From the NCBI GenBank assembly GCA_002479255.1, contig DLMJ01000019.1, forward strand, positions 28,501 to 92,500: 64,000 nucleotides of DNA, given 5' to 3'. The DNA is from Candidatus Binatus soli (GTDB lineage Bacteria > Desulfobacterota > Binatia > Binatales > Binataceae). Each line of letters begins with the position of its first letter. Position 1 is the first letter of the stretch. The notes beneath the pieces are model-generated. The model ran no database searches, was not told where the DNA came from, and saw only the letters and a list, made by a program, of their open reading frames with translations. This document shows positions 1 to 8,483 of this stretch, one piece after another. Position numbers and translations under genes: made by a program.

Positions 1-218
<218 letters not shown>

Positions 219-293
219 CGGACACCGAAGCAGGGTGCGCAATCGAACTGAGATGGAGCGGAGCGCTTAACGAATCGGGCGCGGTATTCCCAG

Positions 294-602
294 ATGAACG
301 ACAAGATACGCATACGCCTCAAGGCGTACGACTACCGCCTGCTCGATCAGTCGGTTCGCGAAATCGTGGACACCATCCGGCGCACCGGCGGCCGCGTGGC
401 CGGTCCGATTCCGCTGCCGACCCGCATAGAGCGCTTCACCGTCAACCGCTCGCCGCACGTGGACAAGAAATCGCGCGAGCATTTTGAAATTCGTACTCAT
501 AAACGTCTGCTCGACGTCCTCGAGCCGACCCAACAGACCATCGACGCGCTGGGCAAGCTCGATCTGGCCGCGGGCGTGGACGTCGAAATCAAGCTCGAGT
601 AG
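294..602 (+). CDS. rpsJ: 30S ribosomal protein S10
   Basis: A 102-residue protein of normal S10 length. It shows the opening KIRIRLKAYDYRLLDQS, the central GPIPLPTRIERFTVNRSPHVDKKSREHFEIRTHKR loop region (read here in parts) and the C-terminal GVDVEIKLE. S10 sits in the 30S head and also partners NusB in transcription antitermination. It is the first gene of the S10 operon and lies 5 nt before rplC. The ATG at 294 is the only start giving the standard N-terminus. No strong Shine-Dalgarno is visible. Confidence 0.98.
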   Translation: MNDKIRIRLKAYDYRLLDQSVREIVDTIRRTGGRVAGPIPLPTRIERFTVNRSPHVDKKSREHFEIRTHKRLLDVLEPTQQTIDALGKLDLAAGVDVEIKLE

Positions 603-607
603 GGCCG

Positions 608-1276
608 ATGCTGACCGGATTGATTGGAAAGAAAATCGGGATGACCCAGATGACCGACGCCGCCGGCCGCGTGCGCGCCGCCACCGTGTTGACGCTCGGT
701 CCATGCACCGTCTCCCAGTTAAAGACCGCGGCGACCGACGGCTACGAAGCCGTGCAGGTCACCTTCGGCAAAAAAAAGCTCAACCGCGTGACCGGCGGCG
801 AGCGCGGCCATTTCGCCCGCGCCAACATCGCGGCCGGAATCAGATCGGGCGAGTTTGAACGCCGCGGCGAGGGCGAGTTGAAGCTCGGACAGCCCATCGC
901 GGCTGCCGATGTGTTCAAGGTCGGCGATCAGGTCGATGTAACCGGGGTCTCGAAGGGCCACGGCTATGCTGGCGTCATCAAGCGCCACCATTTCTCCGGC
1001 TTCCCCGGCTCCCACGGCACCCACGAGTATTTCCGCCACGGCGGATCGATCGGTAACCGCTCGTATCCCGGGCGCGTGCGCAAAGGGATGAGGATGGCGG
1101 GGCAGATGGGCAATGAGACGGCCTCGATCCTGAATCTCGAGGTGATCGAGATACTTGCCGATGACAACGCAGTCGTCGTGTCGGGCGCGGTGCCCGGACC
1201 CGACGGCGCTTTGCTCGTCGTTCATCACGCGGCCCGCCCGCGCCGACGCGCCAATGTGAAGGTGGCCAATGCCTGA
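608..1276 (+). CDS. rplC: 50S ribosomal protein L3
   Basis: A 222-residue L3, which binds 23S rRNA near the peptidyl transferase centre and nucleates 50S assembly. Recognisable parts are LIGKKIGMTQ at the N-terminus, VTGVSKGHGYAGVIKRHHF in the middle and GSIGNRSYPGRVRKGMRMAG in the rRNA-binding extension. The 3' end overlaps the rplD start by 8 nt, suggesting translational coupling. Length and motif order are normal. Confidence 0.98.
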   Translation: MLTGLIGKKIGMTQMTDAAGRVRAATVLTLGPCTVSQLKTAATDGYEAVQVTFGKKKLNRVTGGERGHFARANIAAGIRSGEFERRGEGELKLGQPIAAADVFKVGDQVDVTGVSKGHGYAGVIKRHHFSGFPGSHGTHEYFRHGGSIGNRSYPGRVRKGMRMAGQMGNETASILNLEVIEILADDNAVVVSGAVPGPDGALLVVHHAARPRRRANVKVANA

Positions 1277-1928
1277 GCGGAAAGAAAAACTATCGCCGGT
1301 CAAGCTGCCGCTGTACTCGGCCGCCCATGAAAAAGTCGGCGAGCTCGAAGTCGCCGGCACAGTTTTCGGCCGCGACGGCGATCTGTCGCTGCTGCACGAG
1401 GCGGTCCGGATGCAGCTTGCCAATCGCCGCTCCGGAACGGCGTCCACCAAGACCAAGGGACTCATCTCCGGCGGCGGCCGCAAGCCGTGGCGGCAGAAGG
1501 GCACCGGACGTGCGCGCGCAGGATCGACGCGATCGCCGCTATGGCGTCACGGCGGAACCATCTTCGGCCCGCAGCCGCGCGACTATTCGTACAAGATGCC
1601 GAAAAAGGCGTGGCGCGCCGCGCTCTGCATTGCGATTTCCGATCGCGCCAAAAACGGCAAGCTGTTTGTCGTCGAGTCGCTCGATCTGTCCGAGCCGAAA
1701 ACCAAAGCCGCCAAGGCCGCGCTCGACAAGCTCGGCCTCGAGCACGCGCTGATAGTGCTGGGCGAAGGCGATGGCAAGTTTCTTCTCGCCGCGCGCAACC
1801 TCGCCGCGCACAAGGTGCTCGCGCTGGAAGGGCTTAACGTTTACGACGTGCTCAATTACCGGGAACTCGTGATGACGAGTCAGACCGCCAGAGCGATCGA
1901 AGCCCGATTTGCCGGAGAAGCGAAATGA
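1269..1928 (+). CDS. rplD: 50S ribosomal protein L4
   Basis: A 219-residue L4 with the conserved loop region GGGRKPWRQKGTGRARAGS and the following SPLWRHGGTIFGPQPR. The long loop of L4 lines the exit tunnel. In enterobacteria L4 also autoregulates the S10 operon; nothing in this leader proves that here. It starts inside rplC (8 nt overlap) and its TGA overlaps the rplW ATG by 4 nt. Confidence 0.98.
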   Translation: MPERKEKLSPVKLPLYSAAHEKVGELEVAGTVFGRDGDLSLLHEAVRMQLANRRSGTASTKTKGLISGGGRKPWRQKGTGRARAGSTRSPLWRHGGTIFGPQPRDYSYKMPKKAWRAALCIAISDRAKNGKLFVVESLDLSEPKTKAAKAALDKLGLEHALIVLGEGDGKFLLAARNLAAHKVLALEGLNVYDVLNYRELVMTSQTARAIEARFAGEAK

Positions 1929-2215
1929 GCAGCCCCGAGAGTCGGATTCTCGCGCCCATCATCACCGAGAAGGGCACCATGGTCAGCGGAAAGGCCGGCC
2001 AGGTGCTGTTCCGCGTGCGTCCCGGGGCGAGCAAGGACAACATTCGCGAGGCCGTCGAGCATCTGTTCAAGGTCACCGTCCTCAAGGTCCGCACTTCGAA
2101 CTTCATGGGCAAGGAACGGAAAAAGGGCGCAATCAAGGGCCGCCAGATGGACTGGAAGAAGGCCTACGTAACCCTCAAGGAAGGCGACAAGATCGAATTC
2201 TTCGAAGGCCTATAA
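1925..2215 (+). CDS. rplW: 50S ribosomal protein L23
   Basis: A 96-residue L23, the docking site for trigger factor and SRP at the tunnel exit. It shows the family pattern ILAPIITEKGT, then RVRPGASKDNIREAVEHLFKV and the C-terminal WKKAYVTLKEGDKIEFFEGL. The ATGA overlap with rplD indicates coupling. A 67-nt spacer follows before rplB, the longest gap in this part of the operon. I saw no hairpin in it. Confidence 0.98.
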   Translation: MSSPESRILAPIITEKGTMVSGKAGQVLFRVRPGASKDNIREAVEHLFKVTVLKVRTSNFMGKERKKGAIKGRQMDWKKAYVTLKEGDKIEFFEGL

Positions 2216-2282
2216 GCGGCGGAGCGCGATGCCTGGACGAGAGCGCTCGTAGCTAGACAGAAGAGACACTGAAAAAAGAAAA

Positions 2283-3113
2283 ATGGCAGTCATACAATTA
2301 AATCCGCGCACTCCCGGCCAGCGCTTCATGCAGATAGCCGATTTCTCCGAGCTCACCAAAAAAGAGCCGGAGAAAAGCCTGCTGGTCCCGCTCCAGCGCA
2401 CCGGCGGGCGCAACAATCGCGGCCGCATGACCTCGCGTCATCGCGGCGGCGGACACAAGCGCCGTCTTCGCCTGATCGATTTCAAGCGCAACCGCGACGG
2501 TATTTCGGCCGTCGTCTTCGCGCTCGAATACGATCCCAATCGCTCCGCCAATATCGCGCTGCTCCACTATGCCGACGGCGTCAAGACCTACATCCTGGCC
2601 CCCGCCGGGCTCAAGGTCGGCGCCAAAGTCGAGTCGGGCGAGAACGCCGACATCAAGCCGGGCAACGCGCTCATGCTCAAGAACATCCCGCTCGGCACCA
2701 TCGTTCACGCCATCGAGATGAAACCGGGAGCCGGCGCGAAGCTCGCGCGCGGCGCGGGTGTGCAGGCTCAGTTGATGGCGAAAGAGGGCAAGATGGCGCT
2801 GCTCAAGCTGCCCTCGGGCGAGCAGCGGATGGTGCAGGCCGATTGCCGCGCCACCATCGGCCAGGTCGGCAATCTCGACCACGAAAATATTTCTATCGGC
2901 AAGGCCGGGCGCTCGCGATGGCTCGGCAAGCGCGGCCATGTGCGTGGAGTCGCGATGAACCCGGTTGACCATCCGCACGGCGGTGGCGAGGGCAAGTCGA
3001 AGGGAAACCATCCCCAGTCGCCGTGGGGCCAGCCCGCCAAGGGATACAAGACGCGCAAGAAGCAACCGTCGGACAATCTGATCGTCAGCCGCCGGCCGCG
3101 CGGGAAGCATTAA
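2283..3113 (+). CDS. rplB: 50S ribosomal protein L2
   Basis: A 276-residue L2 of standard length, required for subunit association and peptidyl transferase activity. It contains the RGGGHKRRLRLIDFKRN segment, the RNA-binding body and the C-terminal GVAMNPVDHPHGGGEGKSKG motif with the functionally important histidine. The A-rich stretch just before the ATG (2271-2282) may act as a weak ribosome binding or standby site. The stop lies 5 nt before rpsS. Confidence 0.99.
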   Translation: MAVIQLNPRTPGQRFMQIADFSELTKKEPEKSLLVPLQRTGGRNNRGRMTSRHRGGGHKRRLRLIDFKRNRDGISAVVFALEYDPNRSANIALLHYADGVKTYILAPAGLKVGAKVESGENADIKPGNALMLKNIPLGTIVHAIEMKPGAGAKLARGAGVQAQLMAKEGKMALLKLPSGEQRMVQADCRATIGQVGNLDHENISIGKAGRSRWLGKRGHVRGVAMNPVDHPHGGGEGKSKGNHPQSPWGQPAKGYKTRKKQPSDNLIVSRRPRGKH

Positions 3114-3118
3114 TCGTT

Positions 3119-3457
3119 ATGGCCAGGTCACTCAAAAAAGGTCCATTCGTTGACGGGCATCTGCAGAAAAAAGTCACCGCCGCGTCCGCCTCGGGCGACA
3201 AGCGAATCATCAAGACCTGGTCGCGGCGCTCGATGATAACGCCGGACATGATCGCGCTGACGTTCGCCGTCCACAACGGGCACAAGTTCATCCCCGTGTA
3301 CTGCACCGAGAACATGGTCGGCCACAAGCTCGGCGAATTCGCGCCGACCCGGACCTTCCACGGTCATGCCGGCGATCGCAAGGGCGAAGTGAAGCCGGCC
3401 GCCGGCGCCGCTCCCGCCGCACCGGCTCCGGCTCCGGCCCCGGCCAAGGGCGCGTAA
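3119..3457 (+). CDS. rpsS: 30S ribosomal protein S19 with Ala/Pro-rich C-terminal tail
   Basis: The ATG at 3119 gives the typical start MARSLKKGPFVDGHL; the longer upstream frame only runs into rplB. The S19 core ends near residue 90 (ARTFHGHAGDRK-type ending). A ~22-residue Ala/Pro-rich tail follows, for a total of 112 residues against about 92 usually. S19 forms a complex with S13 in the 30S head. The tail is low-complexity and exposed; its function is unknown. Similar extensions occur on L5, S11 and L17 in this window. Confidence 0.97.
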   Translation: MARSLKKGPFVDGHLQKKVTAASASGDKRIIKTWSRRSMITPDMIALTFAVHNGHKFIPVYCTENMVGHKLGEFAPTRTFHGHAGDRKGEVKPAAGAAPAAPAPAPAPAKGA

Positions 3458-3477
3458 GCGGGGAAGTTGTAACAGTC

Positions 3478-3816
3478 ATGGAATCCGTATCGCGAACCCG
3501 CTTCATCAGGATCTCGCCGCGCAAGCTCAAGCTTGTGTGCGAGCTGATCGCGGGCAAGAAAGTCGATCAGGCGCTTTCGATCCTCGAGTTCACGCCCAAG
3601 AAGGCGGCCAGGTTCGTCTCTAAAACTTTGCTTGCCGCAATCGCCAACGCGCGCGATCAACAGAACGTGGACGAGGACAAGTTGTTCGTAAAACGCGCGA
3701 CCGCCGACACCGGGCCGACCTGGAAGCGATCGCTCATGCGCGCACATATGCATGCGACGCCAATCCACAAACGCACCAGCCATCTCACGGTAATCGTGGA
3801 CGAGCGGGCGTCCTGA
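3478..3816 (+). CDS. rplV: 50S ribosomal protein L22
   Basis: A 112-residue L22 with RFIRISPRKLKLVCELIAGK at the N-terminus and the conserved beta-hairpin region around GPTWKRSLMRAHMHATPI that lines the exit tunnel. It lies 20 nt after rpsS and 8 nt before rpsC. Length and motifs are normal. Confidence 0.98.
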   Translation: MESVSRTRFIRISPRKLKLVCELIAGKKVDQALSILEFTPKKAARFVSKTLLAAIANARDQQNVDEDKLFVKRATADTGPTWKRSLMRAHMHATPIHKRTSHLTVIVDERAS

Positions 3817-3824
3817 GGTCTTCG

Positions 3825-4502
3825 ATGGGACAGAAAGTACATCCGCGCGGGTTTCGCCTCGGCATCATCGAAAGCTGGGACTCCAGATGGTACGCCAGCC
3901 ACGACTACGCCAAATTGCTGCACGAGGATTTGAAGCTGCGTGATTTCATCAAGAAGCGGCTCTACCACGCTGGCATCTCGCGGATTGAAATCGAGCGGAT
4001 GGCCAACAAGGCCAAAATAAATATTTACACGGCGCGCCCCGGCATCGTCATCGGCAAGAAGGGCGCCGAAATCGACAAGCTCAAGACCGATATCCAGAAG
4101 CTGATGAAAGGGCGCGACTCGTTTATCAATATCCACGAGGTGCGCCGCCCCGACCTCGACCCGCAGCTGGTCGCCGAGAATATCGCGCTCCAGCTCGAGC
4201 GCCGCGTCGCCTTTCGCCGCGCGATGAAGGAAGCCGTCACGCGCGCGATGCGGATGGGTGCGCAGGGCGTCAAGGTCCACGTCGCCGGACGCCTGGGCGG
4301 CGCGGAAATCGCGCGTCAGGAATGGTACCGCGAGGGTCGCGTGCCCCTGCAGACGCTGCGCGCGGACGTGGCTTACGGATTTGCCGAAGCGCGCACCACC
4401 TACGGCCAGATCGGCGTGAAGGTCTGGATTTTCCGCGGCGAAGTCCTCACCCGCAAGGATGCGGACGCGAAACGCGCAGGCACGCCTGCGCAGGCGAATT
4501 GA
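3825..4502 (+). CDS. rpsC: 30S ribosomal protein S3
   Basis: A 225-residue S3 beginning MGQKVHPRGFRLGI. The KH domain carries the RPGIVIGKKGAEIDKL RNA-binding loop, and the C-terminal domain shows the GGAEIARQEWYREGRVPLQT segment and the TTYGQIGVKVWIFRGE ending. S3 lines the mRNA entry channel and contributes to ribosomal helicase activity. Spacing to rplP is 10 nt. Confidence 0.98.
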   Translation: MGQKVHPRGFRLGIIESWDSRWYASHDYAKLLHEDLKLRDFIKKRLYHAGISRIEIERMANKAKINIYTARPGIVIGKKGAEIDKLKTDIQKLMKGRDSFINIHEVRRPDLDPQLVAENIALQLERRVAFRRAMKEAVTRAMRMGAQGVKVHVAGRLGGAEIARQEWYREGRVPLQTLRADVAYGFAEARTTYGQIGVKVWIFRGEVLTRKDADAKRAGTPAQAN

Positions 4503-4512
4503 CGAAGGCAAG

Positions 4513-4938
4513 ATGCTCGCACCAAAAAAAGTTAAATGGCGCAAAATGATGAAGGGCCGCGTCCGCGGCGCCGAGTCGCGCGGACTCACGCTCGCGTTCG
4601 GTGACTACGGACTCAAGTCGCTGGAGACTTGCCGCATCGATACCCGCGCGCTCGAGGCCGCCCGTATCGCGCTGACCCGCCATATCAAGCGCGGCGGCCG
4701 CGTCTGGATTCGCGTCTTCCCCGACAAGCCCTTCACCAAAAAACCGGCCGAAACCCGCATGGGCAAGGGCAAGGGCTCGCCCGAGGGATGGGTCGCGTGC
4801 GTCAGGCCCGGCAGGATTCTGTTCGAGATGGAAGGCGTCGATTACGCCACGGCAAAAGAAGCGATGCGCCTGGCGGCGCACAAGCTGCCGATCAAAACAA
4901 TTATGATCCAGCGCGAGGAGGGCGGCCTTGGAGCTTGA
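4513..4938 (+). CDS. rplP: 50S ribosomal protein L16
   Basis: The ATG at 4513 gives the canonical start MLAPKKVKWRKMMKGR (141 residues). The open frame extends upstream into rpsC but without family-like sequence. The conserved segment MGKGKGSPEGWVACVRPGRI lies in the C-terminal half. L16 organises the A-site region of 23S rRNA. The 3' end overlaps the TTG start of rpmC by 11 nt. Confidence 0.98.
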   Translation: MLAPKKVKWRKMMKGRVRGAESRGLTLAFGDYGLKSLETCRIDTRALEAARIALTRHIKRGGRVWIRVFPDKPFTKKPAETRMGKGKGSPEGWVACVRPGRILFEMEGVDYATAKEAMRLAAHKLPIKTIMIQREEGGLGA

Positions 4939-5161
4939 CGAACTAAGGCAGATGACCGCGCCGGATTTGCGCGTCAAGGAGCGCGAGGCGCGCGAGGAAA
5001 TTTTCCGGCTGCGCCTGAAGCTGCGCACCAATCAGCTGGACAATCACGCCGGCTACCGGCGCGCACGCCGCGAGCTGGCGCTCATCATGACTTTGCTCGG
5101 CGAGAAGGCGCGCGGCGCGGCCGCGGCCGACAAGAAGGTGGCCAATGCGGGAACGAATTAA
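4928..5161 (+). CDS. rpmC: 50S ribosomal protein L29, TTG start
   Basis: A 77-residue L29: the start matches the ELDELRQMTAPDL pattern, followed by the two-helix hairpin EEIFRLRLKLRTNQLDNHAG. A short Ala/Lys tail makes it a little longer than the usual 60-70. The only start that yields the family N-terminus is TTG at 4928, inside rplP. L29 sits at the tunnel exit next to L23. Its end overlaps rpsQ by 17 nt. Confidence 0.95.
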   Translation: MELDELRQMTAPDLRVKEREAREEIFRLRLKLRTNQLDNHAGYRRARRELALIMTLLGEKARGAAAADKKVANAGTN

Positions 5162-5399
5162 ACGGCGCGAGGGCACTGTGGTGTCCGCCAAGATGGCCAA
5201 AACCGTCCTGGTCAGGGTGGACCGCATGGTCGAGCATCCCTTGTACGGCAAGCGCGTGCGCCGCAGCACCCGCTTCATGGCGCACGACGAAGGCGGCGAG
5301 TGCAAGGAAGGCGATCGCGTGCAGATTATCGAGTCGCGGCCGCTCTCCAGGAACAAGCGCTGGCGCGTCAGCCGCGTTCTCAAAAAGGCCGCGGGGTAA
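5145..5399 (+). CDS. rpsQ: 30S ribosomal protein S17
   Basis: An 84-residue S17 with the OB-fold pattern GTVVSAKMAKTVLVRVDR and the HPLYGKRVRRSTRFMAHDE loop, ending in ESRPLSRNKRWRVSRVL. It binds 16S rRNA early in 30S assembly. The start lies inside the 3' end of rpmC and the stop is 6 nt before rplN. Confidence 0.98.
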   Translation: MRERIKRREGTVVSAKMAKTVLVRVDRMVEHPLYGKRVRRSTRFMAHDEGGECKEGDRVQIIESRPLSRNKRWRVSRVLKKAAG

Positions 5400-5405
5400 G
5401 GCGCG

Positions 5406-5774
5406 ATGGTACAGGTACAAACGGTTCTGGATGTCGCCGATAACTCGGGCGCCCGCAAAGTGATGTGCATCAAGGTGCTCGGCGGCTCCAAGCGCCGATA
5501 CGCGTCGGTCGGCGACGTGATCGTGGTGGCGATCAAAGAGGCGATTCCCAACGCCAAGGTCAAAAAGGGCGACGTGTCGCGCGCGGTTATCGTGCGAACG
5601 GCCAAGGAAATCAGCCGCGACGACGGCAGTTACATCCGCTTTGACGGCAACTCGGCGGTGCTGCTCGACAAGGATCACGAACCGGTCGGCACCCGCATCT
5701 TTGGACCGGTGGCCCGCGAGCTGCGCGCGAAAAAGTTCCTGAAGATCATCTCGCTCGCGCCGGAGGTGCTGTGA
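5406..5774 (+). CDS. rplN: 50S ribosomal protein L14
   Basis: A 122-residue L14, exactly the usual length, with MVQVQTVLDVADNSGARKVMCIKVLGG at the N-terminus (read in parts) and the GTRIFGPVARELR signature. L14 contacts 16S rRNA across the subunit interface and is the target of RsfS silencing. Its TGA shares a base with the rplX ATG. Confidence 0.98.
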   Translation: MVQVQTVLDVADNSGARKVMCIKVLGGSKRRYASVGDVIVVAIKEAIPNAKVKKGDVSRAVIVRTAKEISRDDGSYIRFDGNSAVLLDKDHEPVGTRIFGPVARELRAKKFLKIISLAPEVL

Positions 5775-6106
5775 TGGCGTCGGCGAAGTACAAGATCAAG
5801 AAGAATGACACCGTGATGGTCGTCACCGGCCGCGACCGTGGCAAGACCGGCAAGGTGATGCGCGTGCTGCCGGAGCGCGGCCGCGTCGTCGTCGAGCGGC
5901 TCAATATCGTCAAGCGTCACAGCAAGCCGCGCGGCGCGCAGAGCCCCGGCGGCATCGTCGAGAAGGAAGCGCCCATCGCCATCTCGAACGTCATGATTTT
6001 TTGCGATCGCTGCAACGCTCCGGTCAGGGTCGGGGTCAAGATTGCCGGCGACGGCGCCAAGACCCGGGTCTGCCGCCGCTGCGGCGAAGTGATAGGTAAC
6101 GACTGA
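5774..6106 (+). CDS. rplX: 50S ribosomal protein L24, zinc-ribbon form
   Basis: A 110-residue L24 with the KOW motif NDTVMVVTGRDRGKTGKV and the ERLNIVKRHSKP segment. The C-terminal part carries two CxxC pairs (C77/C80 and C100/C103), a zinc-ribbon seen in many but not all bacterial L24 proteins. The start is either ATG at 5774 or GTG one codon upstream. The overlap of the rplN TGA with the ATG favours the ATG. The stop overlaps the rplE start by one base. Confidence 0.97.
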   Translation: MASAKYKIKKNDTVMVVTGRDRGKTGKVMRVLPERGRVVVERLNIVKRHSKPRGAQSPGGIVEKEAPIAISNVMIFCDRCNAPVRVGVKIAGDGAKTRVCRRCGEVIGND

Positions 6107-6939
6107 TGGCCGACAAAAAGGAAAAGCCCGACAAGACGGAGCAGGCCGCCAAGGCCGAACAGACCGCCAAGTCCGATCAGGCGGCCAAGGCCAAGCGCGA
6201 AGGCAAGGCCCGCCAGGCTCAGTCCAAGCAAGCGGCCGAAGAAGCCAAGGCCGCGGCTGCGGCGCCGCTGCCGCCCGAGCCCAAGCTGCCGGCCCGGCTG
6301 CGCGTTCGGTTCGACAACGAGATCGCGCCGGCGCTGATGCGCGAGCTGAAGATCGACAACAAGATGCGGGTGCCGCGGCTTGAGAAGATCACGATTAACA
6401 TGGCGCTCCAGGAAGCGCGCGACAACGTCAAGATTCTCGACTCCGCGCTCGAAGAGCTCAAGGTGATCGCCGGGCAGAAGCCGGTGCTGACGCGCGCGCG
6501 CAAGGCGATATCGAACTTCAAGCTCCGCCAGGGGATGCCGATTGGCGTGATGGTAACGCTGCGGCGCGAAAAGATGTGGGAGTTTTTCGACCGGCTGGTG
6601 AATATCTCGCTGCCGCGCGTGCGCGACTTCCGCGGGGTCAGCGACAAGGCCTTCGACGGCCGGGGCAACTACTCGCTCGGGCTGAAGGAACATACGATTT
6701 TTCCCGAACTCAACCTCGACAAGGTCGAGAAGGTGAAGGGTTTGACAATTTCGATCACGACCACGGCGCGCAGCGACTTCGAGGGGCTGACGCTCCTGCG
6801 CGCGCTCGGGATGCCGATGCGCGGAGCGGCGGAGCGCGAGGCGGACGCGGCCAAGGCCGCAGCCGCCGTGCAGGCCCACGCCGCCGCCGCCGCCGCCAAG
6901 GCCGCAGCCGCCGCGCCGACGCCGGCGCAGGGGACATAA
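6106..6939 (+). CDS. rplE: 50S ribosomal protein L5 with long N- and C-terminal low-complexity extensions
   Basis: A 277-residue protein whose core (about residues 57-235) is clear L5: NKMRVPRLEKITINMALQEA, GQKPVLTRARKAISNFKLR, and the FPELNLDKVEKVKGL and ITTTA segments. L5 normally has about 180 residues and binds 5S rRNA and P-site tRNA. Here a Lys/Ala/Gln/Glu-rich leader of about 55 residues and an Ala-rich tail of about 45 residues flank it. No start inside the leader sits at the family-typical position, and the ATG at 6106 overlaps the rplX stop, so the extension is probably translated. Confidence 0.96.
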   Translation: MADKKEKPDKTEQAAKAEQTAKSDQAAKAKREGKARQAQSKQAAEEAKAAAAAPLPPEPKLPARLRVRFDNEIAPALMRELKIDNKMRVPRLEKITINMALQEARDNVKILDSALEELKVIAGQKPVLTRARKAISNFKLRQGMPIGVMVTLRREKMWEFFDRLVNISLPRVRDFRGVSDKAFDGRGNYSLGLKEHTIFPELNLDKVEKVKGLTISITTTARSDFEGLTLLRALGMPMRGAAEREADAAKAAAAVQAHAAAAAAKAAAAAPTPAQGT

Positions 6940-6950
6940 GGAATAGTTGA

Positions 6951-7136
6951 ATGGCGAAAATGTGCCTGCGGGTTAAGGCAACCCGTAAACAAAAGTTCAA
7001 AGTGCGCCAGTACAACCGCTGTCCGCTATGCGGCCGCTCGCGCGCGTACTATCGGCGGTTCAAAATGTGCCGCCTTTGCCTGCGCAAACTGGCGCTCGAC
7101 GGCAAGTTGCCGGGCGTGATCAAGGCGAGCTGGTAA
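6951..7136 (+). CDS. rpsN: 30S ribosomal protein S14 type Z (zinc-binding)
   Basis: A 61-residue short-form S14 with cysteines C24, C27, C40 and C43 in the CPLCGRSRAYYRRFKMCRLC pattern, which binds one zinc. The usual ending GVIKASW is present. This is the zinc-dependent type rather than the longer C-minus type, so S14 function depends on zinc supply. It sits between rplE and rpsH as in most bacteria. Confidence 0.98.
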   Translation: MAKMCLRVKATRKQKFKVRQYNRCPLCGRSRAYYRRFKMCRLCLRKLALDGKLPGVIKASW

Positions 7137-7148
7137 GAGAGACGAATT

Positions 7149-7547
7149 ATGTCGCAGACCGATCCGATTGCAGAACTGCTTACGCGAATCCGCAATGCGA
7201 TGCGCGCGCGGTACAATGAACTCACGGTGCCCCATTCACGGCTGCGCGAAGCAATTTGCCGGGTGCTGATGGCCGAAGGTTTCCTCGGCGGGGTCGAAGT
7301 CGGCGGCGAAGTGCCCAAGAAGATGCTGGCGCTCAAACTTCGTTACTCGCCGACCCGCGAATCCGTGATCCGCGGAATCGACCGCATCAGCAAGCCGAGC
7401 AATCGGCGCTACGCGGGCGCCGCGGAGATCGGCAAGGTGCGCGGCGCGATGGGCGTGCAAATCGTATCGACGCCGCTCGGCGTGATGACCGGACGCGAGG
7501 CGCGGCGCAGGAAAGTCGGCGGCGAAATCCTCTGCAGGGTTTGGTGA
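7149..7547 (+). CDS. rpsH: 30S ribosomal protein S8
   Basis: A 132-residue S8 starting SQTDPIAELLTRIRNAMRAR and ending with the GVMTGREARRRKVGGEILCRVW signature (read in parts). S8 binds the central domain of 16S rRNA. In E. coli it is the spc-operon repressor through a 16S-like structure near rplE; I could not verify such a structure here. The gap to rplF is 6 nt. Confidence 0.98.
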   Translation: MSQTDPIAELLTRIRNAMRARYNELTVPHSRLREAICRVLMAEGFLGGVEVGGEVPKKMLALKLRYSPTRESVIRGIDRISKPSNRRYAGAAEIGKVRGAMGVQIVSTPLGVMTGREARRRKVGGEILCRVW

Positions 7548-7553
7548 TCAGCG

Positions 7554-8105
7554 ATGTCGCGGATAGGAAGACTGCCGATTCATCTGGATAAGAGCGTCAA
7601 GGCTTCGGTCGCCGACGGGACGCTTAAAGTCGAGGGCCCCAAGGGCAAGCTCGAGCTCAGGCTTCATCCCGGCTTCAGCGCCGAGATCAAGGACTCGGAA
7701 ATCGTCGTGAAGCGGCCGGGCGATACCAGCGAAGATCGCGCCATCCATGGTCTCATGCGCAAGTTGGTCGCCAACATGGTCGAGGGCGTCGGCAAGGGCT
7801 TTACCCGCGTGCTCGAGATAAACGGCGTCGGCTACCGCGCGGAAGCCAAGGGCAATCAAGTCAACCTGACGCTGGGCTATTCGCATCCGATCGTCTATCA
7901 GCTTCCGCCCGGGGTCACGGCCAAAGTCGAGAAACAGGTGACGGTGACCCTCGAGAGCGCCGACCGTCAACTGCTCGGGACGGTCGCGGCGCAGATTCGC
8001 GAACTCAGGCCGCCCGAACCGTACAAGGGCAAGGGAATCAAGTACGCGACCGAAACGATTCGCCGCAAGGCCGGCAAGGCCGCGGCGGGCTCCACATCGG
8101 CATAA
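7554..8105 (+). CDS. rplF: 50S ribosomal protein L6
   Basis: A 183-residue L6 with the opening MSRIGRLPI, the two-domain RNA-binding fold (VEGPKGKLEL, then GVGKGFTRVLEINGVGYRAE) and the C-terminal RPPEPYKGKGIKYATETIRRK signature (read in parts). L6 supports the sarcin-ricin loop and factor binding. It ends with a short Ala/Ser tail of no known role. Confidence 0.98.
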   Translation: MSRIGRLPIHLDKSVKASVADGTLKVEGPKGKLELRLHPGFSAEIKDSEIVVKRPGDTSEDRAIHGLMRKLVANMVEGVGKGFTRVLEINGVGYRAEAKGNQVNLTLGYSHPIVYQLPPGVTAKVEKQVTVTLESADRQLLGTVAAQIRELRPPEPYKGKGIKYATETIRRKAGKAAAGSTSA

Positions 8106-8120
8106 AGGTTGGTTGCGATT

Positions 8121-8483
8121 ATGGCTGTAGAGCGATCAGAAAAACGCAAGCTGCGCCAGCGCCGGGTGCGGCGCAAGGCGGTCGGCAATGATCAGCGCCC
8201 GCGGCTCTCGGTCTTCCGCTCGCTGCATCATATTTACGTCCAGGTTATCTCCGACCAGAGCGGACGTACGCTGGCCGCGGCTTCGACCGCCACCGCCGGC
8301 GTGCGCGAGGGGCTCAAGAGCAAGCGCAACCTCGCGGCCGCCAAGGCCGTGGGCAAGGCGATTGCCGAGCGATGCCTTCAAAGCGGGATTTCGAGCGTCG
8401 TGTTCGACCGAAACGGATTTCTCTATCACGGCCGCGTCAAGGCGCTGGCCGATGCGGCGCGCGAAGCGGGGTTAAAATTTTGA
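8121..8483 (+). CDS. rplR: 50S ribosomal protein L18
   Basis: A 120-residue L18 that binds 5S rRNA with L5. The family features RRKAVGNDQRPRLSVFRS, HIYVQVI and the C-terminal YHGRVKALADAAREAGLKF are present. I chose the ATG at 8121 (MAVERSEKRKLRQRR); an in-frame TTG at 8109 would add four residues but lies too close to the AAAGG. Its TGA overlaps the TTG start proposed for rpsE. Confidence 0.96.
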   Translation: MAVERSEKRKLRQRRVRRKAVGNDQRPRLSVFRSLHHIYVQVISDQSGRTLAAASTATAGVREGLKSKRNLAAAKAVGKAIAERCLQSGISSVVFDRNGFLYHGRVKALADAAREAGLKF

